Below, piece by piece: positions 36,448-44,505 of a DNA stretch of 64,000 bases (position 1 is its first letter; each line of letters starts with the position of its first letter). The position numbers and the translations under genes are program-made. Under the pieces are notes generated by a model. That model did no database searches. It was not told where the DNA came from and worked only from the letters and a program-made list of their open reading frames with translations. The stretch is from assembly GCF_000732945.1 (NCBI RefSeq), contig NZ_CP008944.1, positions 1,665,784 to 1,729,783 on the forward strand, read 5' to 3'. This DNA is from Corynebacterium atypicum (GTDB lineage: Bacteria; Actinomycetota; Actinomycetes; Mycobacteriales; Mycobacteriaceae).

Positions 36448-36521
36448 GGGGCTATAGCTCAGTCGGTTAGAGCTGCAGACTCATAATCTGTTGGTCGCGG
36501 GTTCGAGCCCCGCTGGCCCCA
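36448..36521 (+). tRNA. tRNA-Met (anticodon CAU)
   Basis: Acceptor GGGGCTA/TGGCCCC (with G-T), D arm AGTCGGTTAGAGCT, anticodon stem GCAGA/TCTGT with loop CTCATAA (anticodon CAT) and T arm GCGGG-TTCGAGC-CCCGC. It lacks the initiator C:A end and G:C triplet, so it is an elongator Met or the AUA-decoding tRNA-Ile2 (lysidine form); sequence alone does not settle this. CCA is not encoded. Confidence 0.88.
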
Positions 36522-36529
36522 CCCTTAAG

Positions 36530-36571
36530 CCCCTGGCGCCAGGCAACATTAAGCCTGGTGCCAGGGGTTTT
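36530..36571 (+). terminator. strong intrinsic terminator after the tRNA
   Basis: 15-base-pair stem CCCCTGGCGCCAGGC / GCCTGGTGCCAGGGG with one G-T pair, loop of eight, followed by TTTT. Confidence 0.85.
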
Positions 36572-36730
36572 CCGGCAGTATTCTACGGGAGCCTACCCGC
36601 TGGACCACGCGATCGTTTTCAGCCGATTCGCGGTTGAAGCGGCCTGGCACCGCGCTACTAGACTGGCGCCCGGTACCCAGAAGCGCCGCGAGAAGCGCAG
36701 GCCATTTACCGCAGGAGACTTTCAAGAACA

Positions 36731-36973
36731 ATGATCCAATTCGTCATCGGAGCCGCCGCCGGCTACGTCTTTGGCACCCGTGCCGGGCGCAAGCGATTCG
36801 ACCAGATCAAGCGCGGCTACCAGGCGGCGATTAATTCGCCGGTAGCAAAGAATGCCCTCAACGCCACCCGCAAGGCGGTGGCCAACAAGCTCGACCCGAA
36901 CCCGCGGATGCGCGAGGTGAAAAACCTCCGCAGCGACGACGGCACCCAGGTTCTCGAGCCTGACGATGACTAG
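36731..36973 (+). CDS. small YtxH-like protein
   Basis: 80 residues, ATG; AGGAGACT upstream. Residues 1-20 (MIQFVIGAAAGYVFGTRAGR) are a short hydrophobic/glycine segment with a GxxxG-like pattern, followed by a basic helix RKRFDQIKRGYQAA. This resembles the small YtxH-like membrane-anchored proteins of actinobacteria, and the position next to dnaG matches M. tuberculosis Rv2342. No function known. Convergent with dnaG, 30 bases apart. Confidence 0.75.
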   Translation: MIQFVIGAAAGYVFGTRAGRKRFDQIKRGYQAAINSPVAKNALNATRKAVANKLDPNPRMREVKNLRSDDGTQVLEPDDD

Positions 36974-37003
36974 CCGGGCTGTCCCGGCTCTCCCGTCTTT
37001 TGG

Positions 37004-38917
37004 TTAATCGATCAGACCGCGCCGCGGAAAGGCGCGGTCGTAGAGCTCGCGGCGAGCTTGTTCGAGGGCGACTAAATCGACAAATAGCGAGTTATACGCG
37101 CGCTCGTCGTCGCTCGGGCGCATTCGCTGCAGTTTGCCCTTCAGCCGGGCGATCTCGTTTCCTATCTCGGTCTCCTGCAGCCTGGACAGCACCGAATCGG
37201 CGTACCGTTCCAGTTTCTCTTCCGGCACATGGAATTCTTCCACCGCCAGCTCAGAGACCAGACCCCGGCCGGTCAGGTCCGTCATCTGATCGGAGACCTT
37301 GGCAATCCACCCGACGCCGCTGTGCGCCTGCTGGCACCCGCCCACCGCGGCGATGGCTTGCCGTATGGCCTGGTAAGCCGGGTGCGTGAATGCCGCCTCC
37401 TCGAGCCCGTCAAAGTAGGAGCCGGCGAGATCGGGGTACTGTAGCGCCAGTTTGAGCGTCTCTCGCTGCGGCCAGAGGTTCGGGGACTTCGGATCCGGCA
37501 GCGGAAGCGCGGCGACCCCGGATACCGCCTGGGCCTCGTCGTTTTTAAAGCAGCGCGCCCGGTGCTCCCGCTGCGGCTGCTGTGGCCGACGCGCCTCTCG
37601 GTTGACCTGGGCGACGACGTCGTCGGTGTCTGCCCATCCGACCCACCCGGCGAGCTGGCGGGCGTAGACCCCGCGCAATGCTTGGTCATGGATGCCGGCG
37701 ACCACGGGCACCGTGCGCCGCAGCGCCTGGAGGCGGCCTTCCGGGGTATCTAGGCTGTATTTGCCCAACAGCGAACGCACGACGAACTCGAACATGGGTA
37801 CCCGATCGGCCACCAGGTCCCGCAGCGCGGCGTCGCCGCGCTCCAAGCGCAGGTCGCACGGGTCCATGCCGTCGGGGGCTACGGCCACGAAGGACTGCCC
37901 GGTGAACTTCTGATCCCCGGCGAACGCCCGCAACGCCGCCTTCTGGCCGGCTTCGTCGCCGTCGAAGGTGTAGATCAGCTCGCCCCGAAAGTAGCTGTCA
38001 TCAAGCAGGAGCCTGCGCAGCACCTGGAGGTGTTCTTCCCCGAAGGCGGTCCCGCAGGATGCAACGGCCGTGGTTACCCCGGCGGCGTGCATGGCCATCA
38101 CGTCTGTGTAGCCCTCCACCACCACGGCCTGGTGGCCGGCGGCTATCGATTTCTTGGCCTGGTCGAGGCCAAAGAGAACCTTGGATTTGTCGTAGAGCAT
38201 CGTGTTGGGCGTGTTCATGTATTTGCCCATGCGGTCGTCCTCGAAGAGCTTGCGGGCGCCAAACCCGATGACGTCTCCAGACATGTTTTTGATCGGCCAC
38301 ACCAGCCGCCGGGAGAACATGTCGATCGGCCCTCGACGCCCGATGCGGCTCAGCCCTGCCGAGGTGAGCGTGTCGATGTCGAAGCCGCGCCGCAGCAGGT
38401 TCTTGGTCAGCGTATCCCACCCACCGGGCGCGTAGCCGCACTCGAAGTCGTAGATCTGAGCGCGCGAGAACCCGCGTTTCAGGAGGAAATCTCGGGCCAC
38501 GGCGGCCTCGGCGGTTTCCAGTTGCGCGCGGTAGAACTCGTGGGCGGCCCGGTTAGCTGCAATCAGGCGTTGCCGCGTGCCCGGGGGCTCGCGACGGCCG
38601 GTGGTGCCGCCCTCATAGTTGATCTGGTAGCCGATCTTTTCAGCGCAGACCTCGACCGCCTCCGGGAAGGTGAGGTGCTCCATCTCCATGAGGAAGGTGA
38701 AGACGTCTCCGCCTTTGCCGGTGGAAAAGCAGTGGAAATAGCCCCGGTTGGGGCGCACGTGGAAGGAGGGAGTCCGTTCGTCCTTAAACGGGCTTAAGCC
38801 CTTCAGCGAGTCGGTCCCGCCGGGTTTGAGCTGCACGTATTCCCCGACCACCTCCTCGATCGGGGTGCGTTCGCGGATCGCTTGGATGTCACGCTCCGGT
38901 ATGCGTCCCTTTGCCAT
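37004..38917 (-). CDS. dnaG: DNA primase
   Basis: 637 residues. The N-terminal CHC2 region, the RNA polymerase (TOPRIM) domain with VVVEGYTDVMAMHAAG and YTFDGDEAGQKAAL, and the C-terminal helicase-binding part are present, so it primes replication. The zinc-binding C-x2-H-x17-C-x2-C motif is abnormal: in LKGLSPFKDERTP and FHCFSTGKGG the ligands fall at S42, K45, C63 and T66, so only one is kept. I believe this loss is shared by other corynebacterial DnaG proteins, while M. tuberculosis retains all four (from memory). Start ATG 38917 has TAGTCT 8 bases upstream; an upstream in-frame extension to 39259 overlaps the ribonuclease gene and is unsupported. Confidence 0.95.
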   Translation of the reverse strand: MAKGRIPERDIQAIRERTPIEEVVGEYVQLKPGGTDSLKGLSPFKDERTPSFHVRPNRGYFHCFSTGKGGDVFTFLMEMEHLTFPEAVEVCAEKIGYQINYEGGTTGRREPPGTRQRLIAANRAAHEFYRAQLETAEAAVARDFLLKRGFSRAQIYDFECGYAPGGWDTLTKNLLRRGFDIDTLTSAGLSRIGRRGPIDMFSRRLVWPIKNMSGDVIGFGARKLFEDDRMGKYMNTPNTMLYDKSKVLFGLDQAKKSIAAGHQAVVVEGYTDVMAMHAAGVTTAVASCGTAFGEEHLQVLRRLLLDDSYFRGELIYTFDGDEAGQKAALRAFAGDQKFTGQSFVAVAPDGMDPCDLRLERGDAALRDLVADRVPMFEFVVRSLLGKYSLDTPEGRLQALRRTVPVVAGIHDQALRGVYARQLAGWVGWADTDDVVAQVNREARRPQQPQREHRARCFKNDEAQAVSGVAALPLPDPKSPNLWPQRETLKLALQYPDLAGSYFDGLEEAAFTHPAYQAIRQAIAAVGGCQQAHSGVGWIAKVSDQMTDLTGRGLVSELAVEEFHVPEEKLERYADSVLSRLQETEIGNEIARLKGKLQRMRPSDDERAYNSLFVDLVALEQARRELYDRAFPRRGLID

Positions 38918-38925
38918 GAATCTCA

Positions 38926-38931
38926 AGACTA
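38926..38931 (-). promoter_or_regulatory. -10 element for dnaG, leaderless type
   Basis: TAGTCT on the minus strand, 8 bases before the ATG of dnaG. Confidence 0.4.
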
Positions 38932-39011
38932 CCCGGGCTGCATCGCCTCCCGGCGCCTCGTCCGGGACCTCATGATCACGGCGGCAGCTTTGGTGTGCGA
39001 CGATCGACGCC

Positions 39012-39563
39012 ATGTCAGCTAAGAAGTCCGCCGGCCCGCTCGCCGGGGCAAGCGCGGTGCTCCTCGCCGTTGCGGCCACCTGGTTTGGGCTGAGTACTAC
39101 GGATACTGCCCCTGACCCTGCGGATACTGCCCCTGGCGCTACAGATCCCGCCCCTAACACCACGGAAACCGGAGCCACCAGCACGGCCCCCAATCCTGCC
39201 GACTCGCCCCGCGGAAGCGCCGCCAGCTCGCCTGCGGCCGCGCCCGGGGGCGTTCGCACCTGCCCGCTGGCCGAACTGCCGGATCAGGCGGCCGAGGTCA
39301 CCGAGCTGGTGGTGTCGGGCGGCCCGTTTAAGCACCCCAACAATGACGGCACCCGGTTTGGCAACTACGAGGGCCACCTGCCGGATAAGCCGCGCGACTA
39401 CTACCGCGAATACACGGTAGACACCCCGGGGCTGAGCCACCGCGGGCAGCGCCGCATCATCACCGGGGGCACCACGGCGACGAACCCAGAGCGCTGGTAC
39501 TACACCGCGGACCACTACGATACGTTCTGCGAGATTCCCGACGCCCCGCAAGCAAGCAATTAG
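39012..39563 (+). CDS. secreted guanyl-specific ribonuclease, RNase Sa type
   Basis: 183 residues. Residues 1-30 are a signal/anchor segment, then a Thr/Pro/Ala-rich linker (about 31-80), and residues 81-180 are a microbial RNase (N1/T1/Sa) domain: RTCPLAELP, YYREYTV (catalytic Glu near 133), HRGQRRIITGG (Arg near 144 and 148) and YTADHYDTF (catalytic His near 168). All residues used by RNase Sa to cut after guanosine are present, and Cys84 and Cys173 could form the disulfide. Export through Sec is expected. The next gene, 12 bases downstream, encodes a barstar-like inhibitor, so this is an RNase-immunity pair. Confidence 0.88.
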   Translation: MSAKKSAGPLAGASAVLLAVAATWFGLSTTDTAPDPADTAPGATDPAPNTTETGATSTAPNPADSPRGSAASSPAAAPGGVRTCPLAELPDQAAEVTELVVSGGPFKHPNNDGTRFGNYEGHLPDKPRDYYREYTVDTPGLSHRGQRRIITGGTTATNPERWYYTADHYDTFCEIPDAPQASN

Positions 39564-39575
39564 GTTCAACTTTTT

Positions 39576-39839
39576 ATGGCACAGTCACGCTCCCCGGTCA
39601 CCAACAACCCCATCATCATCACCGCGCCGGTGCGTTCGACGCGCGACCTTTTCCACGAGCTGTCTCTCGCCGGTTCGGGCGCGCAGCGCCCCGAGCCGCA
39701 CAACCTGGACGCGATGGCGGACTTTCTCAAGGAGCTGCAGGTCAAAAAGATCCTCTGCGCCCAGTGGCGGATGCCTGCCGACGAGGCCCGGCGGGTCGCG
39801 CGCGTCTTTGCGGACCTCGGCGTTGAGCTCAAACTCTGA
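39576..39839 (+). CDS. barstar-like ribonuclease inhibitor
   Basis: 87 residues, ATG. PHNLDAMADFL matches the barstar helix that blocks the RNase active site (NLDALWDxL), with Asp45 and Asp49 in the place of barstar Asp35 and Asp39. The following KKILCAQWRMPADEARRVARVFADLGVELKL-type segment (quoted in part: ILCAQWRMPAD) resembles barstar strand 2, helix and last strand. It has no signal peptide, so it should stay in the cytoplasm and protect the cell from the ribonuclease encoded just upstream. It is slightly shorter than B. amyloliquefaciens barstar; the assignment rests on motif and context. Confidence 0.78.
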   Translation: MAQSRSPVTNNPIIITAPVRSTRDLFHELSLAGSGAQRPEPHNLDAMADFLKELQVKKILCAQWRMPADEARRVARVFADLGVELKL

Positions 39840-39873
39840 GACCAAAGATTCGCACGCAAGGATGTGAGTGCGG

Positions 39874-41160
39874 TCAGCCGATGAACCCGGTCAGCTCCGC
39901 CGACGCCCGCGCCAGCCGCTCGAGTCGGGATTCGGTCAGCGAGGCGATCTGGTCGATCACCACGCGCTGGCGCTGCGCCTCGGACTCCGCCTCCTGCCAC
40001 CACTGGGCGTAGAAGGGATCAAGCCCGCCCGGCGCCGCCGCCGAGAGATACTCGTACACGCTGAACATCCGTTCGCGCTGGCGGTTCTGGCGGTTGATGT
40101 GCGCGGACTGGTCCATGACGTAAAGCACCGCGATGGTCTTGAGCAGCGTAACTTCCCCACGCGCCTGCTCCGGCACCACGAGCGTGCCGTGGTGGCGCCC
40201 CAGTCGGCCTTGCAGGCCCAGCCCCTCGTTCGTGCTCGCCGTCACGGTCGCCCCCACGAAGCGCCCCACGAGCTCACTGGTCATCCGCTTCAGCTCGGCC
40301 AGCGAGCGCAAGCTGCCATCGAACTCGGCAGCGTTGCCCACCACGTCGAGCTGGCGCAGGCTATCCGCCGCGGCGATCAGCTCTTCCGGGCTGCCGCCGA
40401 AGGCCTGGGCGCCGGCCTGCGCAAGCTCGGCCAGCTCCACGAGGTCCCAGAGCACGTTCAGCTGGATTCGCCCCGAGACGATGCCGTCTTCGACGTCGTG
40501 CACGGAGTAGGCGATGTCGTCTGCCCAATCCATCGCTTGGGCCTCCAGGCACTTGCTCGTGCCCGCGTCCTCGTTGCCGCGCCGGATCCAGGCGAGGATC
40601 TCCCGGTCCTCGTCGTAGCAGCCGTACTTGCGCCGCGCGGTGCCGTCGGGGGCCGTGCGGATGTAGGGGTATTTGCAGGCCGCGTCCAAGGAGGCGCGGG
40701 TGAGGTTGAGGCCCATGCTGTGCCCCGCGGCGTCGATAATCTTAGGCTCCAGGCGGGTGAGTATCCTTAAGGTCTGCGCGTTGCCTTCGAATCCGCCGCA
40801 GTCCTGGGCCAGCTCGTCGAGGGCGCGCTCGCCGTTGTGGCCGTACGGCGGGTGCCCGATGTCGTGGGTGAGCCCGGCGAGCTCAGCCAGGTCTGGGTCC
40901 AGGCCCAGTCCCGATCCGATACCACGCGCAATTTGGGCCACCTCTAGGGAGTGGGTGAGCCTGGTGCGCGGGGTGTCGCCGTCGCGCGGCCCGACCACCT
41001 GGGTCTTGTCGGCCAGGCGACGCAGCGCCGCCGAGTGCAACACCCGGGCCCGGTCGCGCGAGAACGCGCTGCGGTGATCGGGATCCGAGCCGCCGATCTG
41101 GCTGCCCTTGGGCCCTTCCGGGCACCGACGTTCGACGTCCGCGGGGGAATACATGTACAC
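39874..41160 (-). CDS. dgt: deoxyguanosinetriphosphate triphosphohydrolase-like protein
   Basis: 428 residues. The HD motif is complete: RLTHSLEVAQIARGIG (His) and LAGLTHDIGHPPYGHNGERAL (HD), then MDWADDIAYSVHDVEDG (Asp). It would hydrolyse dGTP (or another dNTP) to the nucleoside and triphosphate, controlling nucleotide pools; it is the dNTPase-like class found in actinobacteria. The N-terminus here is MYSPADVERR; I choose the GTG at 41160 because TAGGCT lies 8 bases upstream, but the ATG at 41154 is nearly as good. A further in-frame extension is unsupported. It follows the RNase-barstar pair on the opposite strand and is divergent from the TPM-domain gene. Confidence 0.93.
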   Translation of the reverse strand: MYMYSPADVERRCPEGPKGSQIGGSDPDHRSAFSRDRARVLHSAALRRLADKTQVVGPRDGDTPRTRLTHSLEVAQIARGIGSGLGLDPDLAELAGLTHDIGHPPYGHNGERALDELAQDCGGFEGNAQTLRILTRLEPKIIDAAGHSMGLNLTRASLDAACKYPYIRTAPDGTARRKYGCYDEDREILAWIRRGNEDAGTSKCLEAQAMDWADDIAYSVHDVEDGIVSGRIQLNVLWDLVELAELAQAGAQAFGGSPEELIAAADSLRQLDVVGNAAEFDGSLRSLAELKRMTSELVGRFVGATVTASTNEGLGLQGRLGRHHGTLVVPEQARGEVTLLKTIAVLYVMDQSAHINRQNRQRERMFSVYEYLSAAAPGGLDPFYAQWWQEAESEAQRQRVVIDQIASLTESRLERLARASAELTGFIG

Positions 41161-41168
41161 GCTTGTCC

Positions 41169-41174
41169 AGCCTA
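41169..41174 (-). promoter_or_regulatory. -10 element for dgt, leaderless type
   Basis: TAGGCT on the minus strand, 8 bases before the GTG at 41160 and 14 before the ATG at 41154. Confidence 0.35.
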
Positions 41175-41331
41175 ATCTCTTGCGACCGTGCTCCCTTGAC
41201 GCCCGCGCCAGCCGTGTCTGGGCTAGCTGGCGCCACCAGGAATGACCGCGCCCGGGAGCCCCACCACGCCTTGGCAAGGCTCACCTCAGACCAAGTCCGC
41301 GCCCGCCGCTCGGGACCACCCCGCGCTCCGA

Positions 41332-41337
41332 TATTGT
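41332..41337 (+). promoter_or_regulatory. -10 element, leaderless type
   Basis: TATTGT ends 7 bases before the ATG of the TPM-domain gene (41345). Confidence 0.4.
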
Positions 41338-41344
41338 GGTGCCC

Positions 41345-43393
41345 ATGAAACTCAAGCTTTCTGCCGGGTCGCGCGCCACCCGGCCGCGGCGCGCCGGAGG
41401 CATAGCCACGGTGACCGCACTCGCAGGACTGCAGATTGCCGGCTCGGCCCTGTGCCTTGCCAACGCTTCGCCCGCAGCCGCCGCGACCGGCACTGCCGAG
41501 GCTCACCAGGACATGGTGCTGGCCCAAGAGCCCCAGTCCTACAACCAATCCATGGTCGATAACGCCGGGGTGCTCAGCGAGCAAGAGATCACCGAGGTCA
41601 ATGAGGCCATCACCCAGTACCAGATCGATCACCAACGCTCACTCATGGTGATCTATCAGAAGAGCTTCGACGGAATGGATCCACGGGAATTTGCCCGCCG
41701 GATCCTCGAATCCAACGGCAGCTACAACCTGGCGGTGCTCGTAGCTGCCGTGGACGAGCGCCAGTACTATATCCAGGGGGGACAGGACTGGCCCCAGTCG
41801 GAGATCGACAACCTGGATAAAGCGGTACGCCCTTACCTCAGCCAGCAGGACTGGGCGCAGGCGGCCCGCGCGTTTGTCGACGCCGCGAAGTCCTCCGGGC
41901 AGATTTCGGGGCAATCCGTCGGCTGGCTGGCCGCCGCCGCCGTCGCCGCCGGCACCGGGGGCGGGGCCTTGTGGTGGTCGAAGAAGCGCCGCCGCGAAGA
42001 TGAGCACGCAGCCCTCGAACGGGCCCGCCAGATCGATCCCGCGGATGCGGACTCTTTGGCCGAGCTGCCCACCAACACCCTCGAACAGCTGGCTCACGAC
42101 GCCGTCGTGGCCACCGACGAGTCCGTCCGCAGGGCCGGCGAGGAGCTCAAGCTGGCGATGGCCGAGTTCGGCCAGCAACGATCCCGCCCCTTCGTGGACG
42201 CCCTTGACAAGGCCCGCGACGAACTCAATCAGGCGCTGCGCGCCCACGAACCCACGCGCCGCAGCTCAGCTAAGAACCAGGACTACAAGTACCGCCTGGC
42301 GGAGTCGATCGCGCGGTGCACGGCTGCGCAAGCAAGCCTTGACCAGGAGGCCGAACGCTTTGCCCAAAGCCGGGAGCTCCTGCTGGACCCCGAGCGGCAC
42401 TTAAGCGAGCTCACCCAGAAGACCGTCAGCGTGCGCGCCCGGCTGCCCCGGTCCGAAGAACAGCTGACTGCGCTTCGCGCCACGCACACCACGGAGGCGC
42501 TCAGCTCCATCAATGACAACGTGGAACTCGCCCAGGCCAGCCTGAGCGAGGCGGAGACCGCGATCGACACCGCGCGGCAGGCAACGGACCGGCCAGCCGG
42601 GGAGCAGGCCGAGGCAGTGGATGCGATCCGCGCCGCCGAGCATGCGCTCGAGGTAGCCGGCCGGATGCTCGACGGCATCGACCACGCGGAAGAAAACATC
42701 TCGGCCGCCCGCGCCGGCATTCCGGATCTTTTGGCCGAGATCGACGATGAGGTTCGCCAGGGACGCGCACTCATCTCGCGTGCCCGCCACAGTGGCGCCC
42801 GCGGAGACTGGCCAGGGTTGGCCGCCCTCATGGATACCGCCGAGGCTCACTGCCGCAGCGTCCGCCAGGCTCTCCCCTCCCCAGACCCGCTTCGCGTCTA
42901 CCAGGAGCTCATCGCACTCGACGCCCGCATCGATGAGGCGCTGGAGAAGGCCGACGACGCCACGACCAGCCGAGAGCGCCTGCTGCGGGTCTACCAGCAG
43001 CAAATAAGCGGAGCGCGGGCCGCCGTTCAAGGCGCCGAGGACTTCATCGCCTCCCGGGGCCGCACCGTCGGGTCGACCCCGCGGCGCGAGCTGGCTGCCG
43101 CCAACGAGCTCCTGGACCAGGCGACGAACGAGTCGCTTGAGCTTCGCCAGCGGATCGACCTCGCCGAAGAGGCCACCAAGCGGGCCAACCGCGCGAACGA
43201 GGCGGCGCGGGAAGACTTTGAGGACTATCAAAGACGCCACAGGGGCAACCAAGGCGGCGGCGCTGGCGGGGCGCTGGTCGCCGGCATGCTCATCAACGGG
43301 ATCTTGAACTCGGGCCGCGGCGGTTTTGGCGGCGGATTCGGCGGCTTCGGTGGAGGCGGCGGTTTTGGCGGCGGCGCCGGCGGGCGCTTCTAG
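41345..43393 (+). CDS. TPM-domain membrane protein
   Basis: 682 residues. A long, basic signal region (about 1-45, ending in SPAAAATGTA) leads to a TPM domain (about 65-165): VDNAGVLSEQEITEVNEAI and YNLAVLVAAVDERQYYIQ. A membrane segment lies near 190-210 (GWLAAAAVAAGTGGGALWW), then about 420 residues of charged coiled coil and a Gly/Phe-rich C-terminal tail ([15 protein letters not shown]). The architecture matches the mycobacterial Rv2345 neighbourhood protein. TPM domains occur in extracytoplasmic proteins of photosystem repair or unknown function; the coiled coil is cytoplasmic here. The role is unknown. It is followed by a 50-base gap and an unrelated minus-strand gene. Confidence 0.85.
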   Translation: MKLKLSAGSRATRPRRAGGIATVTALAGLQIAGSALCLANASPAAAATGTAEAHQDMVLAQEPQSYNQSMVDNAGVLSEQEITEVNEAITQYQIDHQRSLMVIYQKSFDGMDPREFARRILESNGSYNLAVLVAAVDERQYYIQGGQDWPQSEIDNLDKAVRPYLSQQDWAQAARAFVDAAKSSGQISGQSVGWLAAAAVAAGTGGGALWWSKKRRREDEHAALERARQIDPADADSLAELPTNTLEQLAHDAVVATDESVRRAGEELKLAMAEFGQQRSRPFVDALDKARDELNQALRAHEPTRRSSAKNQDYKYRLAESIARCTAAQASLDQEAERFAQSRELLLDPERHLSELTQKTVSVRARLPRSEEQLTALRATHTTEALSSINDNVELAQASLSEAETAIDTARQATDRPAGEQAEAVDAIRAAEHALEVAGRMLDGIDHAEENISAARAGIPDLLAEIDDEVRQGRALISRARHSGARGDWPGLAALMDTAEAHCRSVRQALPSPDPLRVYQELIALDARIDEALEKADDATTSRERLLRVYQQQISGARAAVQGAEDFIASRGRTVGSTPRRELAAANELLDQATNESLELRQRIDLAEEATKRANRANEAAREDFEDYQRRHRGNQGGGAGGALVAGMLINGILNSGRGGFGGGFGGFGGGGGFGGGAGGRF

Positions 43394-43444
43394 CCGGATG
43401 CTTGACCACCGCGCACTACTAGCGGCCAGCTTTCCTGCCGCGCG

Positions 43445-43909
43445 CTAGGTGCGCGGGAACCGAGAGCTGGCGTCCACGAGCACGCACGCCCAGGAGATGA
43501 CGACCGCGTCGATAAGCGGCACCTCACCCGCCACGATCGGCCCCAAGATCTCAACCTTCCCCGAAATCCGGGGCAGGATCTGCCCGACTTCTTTGCCGTG
43601 GGAAAAAACGCGGCGCTCCTTGCGCCAGACGCTCACCCTGTCGACGTCATAATCGCGGCCCTGGCAGCACGCGGCCAGCCGGCTGACGGTAAGCCCGCGC
43701 TGCACAACGGTGAACACGTCTCCTGAGGTGGCTGTCGCCCGCATCCGAAACCTGCGGCCACGCTCGTACTCGACGAGTGCGCGCTCGTCGGCCACGTAGA
43801 CCACATCCGAGCGCACTTGGGCGAGCCGCCCGACGGGGCCGACCAGTTCGTTGCCGTGCCACACCCAGCTAGCTTCGGATGGCGGGCAGCCAGGCCAGAG
43901 TTCCGGCAT
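43445..43909 (-). CDS. hypothetical protein
   Basis: 154 residues, ATG start. Beta-strand-rich pattern (NELVGPVGRLAQVRSDVVYVADERALVEY, quoted in part: GRLAQVRSDVVYVAD) with FRMRATATSGDVFTV and KVEILGPIVAGEVPLIDAVVI; the last segment is mildly hydrophobic but not a clear membrane helix. The pattern of strands and length resembles the neighbouring 183-residue protein, and the two may be distant paralogues or form a pair, but I see no named domain. It is 38 bases downstream of that gene on the same strand, so they likely form an operon with glyS. Confidence 0.6.
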   Translation of the reverse strand: MPELWPGCPPSEASWVWHGNELVGPVGRLAQVRSDVVYVADERALVEYERGRRFRMRATATSGDVFTVVQRGLTVSRLAACCQGRDYDVDRVSVWRKERRVFSHGKEVGQILPRISGKVEILGPIVAGEVPLIDAVVISWACVLVDASSRFPRT

Positions 43910-43947
43910 CAGCCTTTCCCTCCTCCCAGCTGCCTACGGGTGAAGCC

Positions 43948-44499
43948 CTAGAGCAAAAACGTCAGGACCGCGAGGATGCTCAACGCCACCAGCGTCACGA
44001 TGACCATGCCGGTCATCCGGGATAGCTTGGCCTCGAGGATGGTGCGCACGAACCAGCTGAGCGCAACGACGTCTTCCTGGCTGAGCTCGGCGATGGACTT
44101 CTGCGCGGCCTCGGTGTTCTCCGCGTCCGGGACAAACTCCAAAATCGCGCGGCGCACGCCGTTGTTGGTGCCGCTAAACTGGGCGATTTTCACCTGGTCT
44201 GCGGTGAGCACCACCCAGTTCGAGGAGTTCTCGTTAACCATGGCCAGCTTCTTGCCGTCCAAATCGACGTCGACCCGCTTTGCGCGCTTACCTGCACCGG
44301 TCGCCGAGAATTCCCGCCCCTCGGTGGTGGTGGCGCGCACGCCGTTGGCGCCGTCCGTGGCCAGCAACCAGGTGTCGCCGGAGACGTCGGCCTTCTCCAC
44401 ACCGAAAACGGCGAGCTTTTCTGGACCCTTGCCCACCACAAGCGTGGCGGGCTGTCCGGAGCTGCGCGGCTCCCACGAGGTGTAATGGATATCAGTCAT
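43948..44499 (-). CDS. hypothetical tail-anchored membrane protein
   Basis: 183 residues, ATG start. The first 110 residues are strand-rich (TLVVGKGPEKLAVFGVEKAD; KRVDVDLDGKKLAMVNEN). Then SIAELSQEDVVALSWFVRTILEAKL is a helix, and the C-terminus (MTGMVIVTLVALSILAVLTFLL) is one membrane segment, so the body should face the cytoplasm. The strand pattern is compatible with a tubby/LURP-like barrel, which I cannot confirm. The gene lies 6 bases downstream of glyS on the same strand. Confidence 0.65.
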   Translation of the reverse strand: MTDIHYTSWEPRSSGQPATLVVGKGPEKLAVFGVEKADVSGDTWLLATDGANGVRATTTEGREFSATGAGKRAKRVDVDLDGKKLAMVNENSSNWVVLTADQVKIAQFSGTNNGVRRAILEFVPDAENTEAAQKSIAELSQEDVVALSWFVRTILEAKLSRMTGMVIVTLVALSILAVLTFLL

Positions 44500-44505
44500 T
44501 AGTGC

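Noticed and set aside
36448..36521. initiator tRNA-fMet
   Set aside because: The first acceptor pair is G-C and the anticodon stem lacks the GGG/CCC run expected of initiator tRNA.
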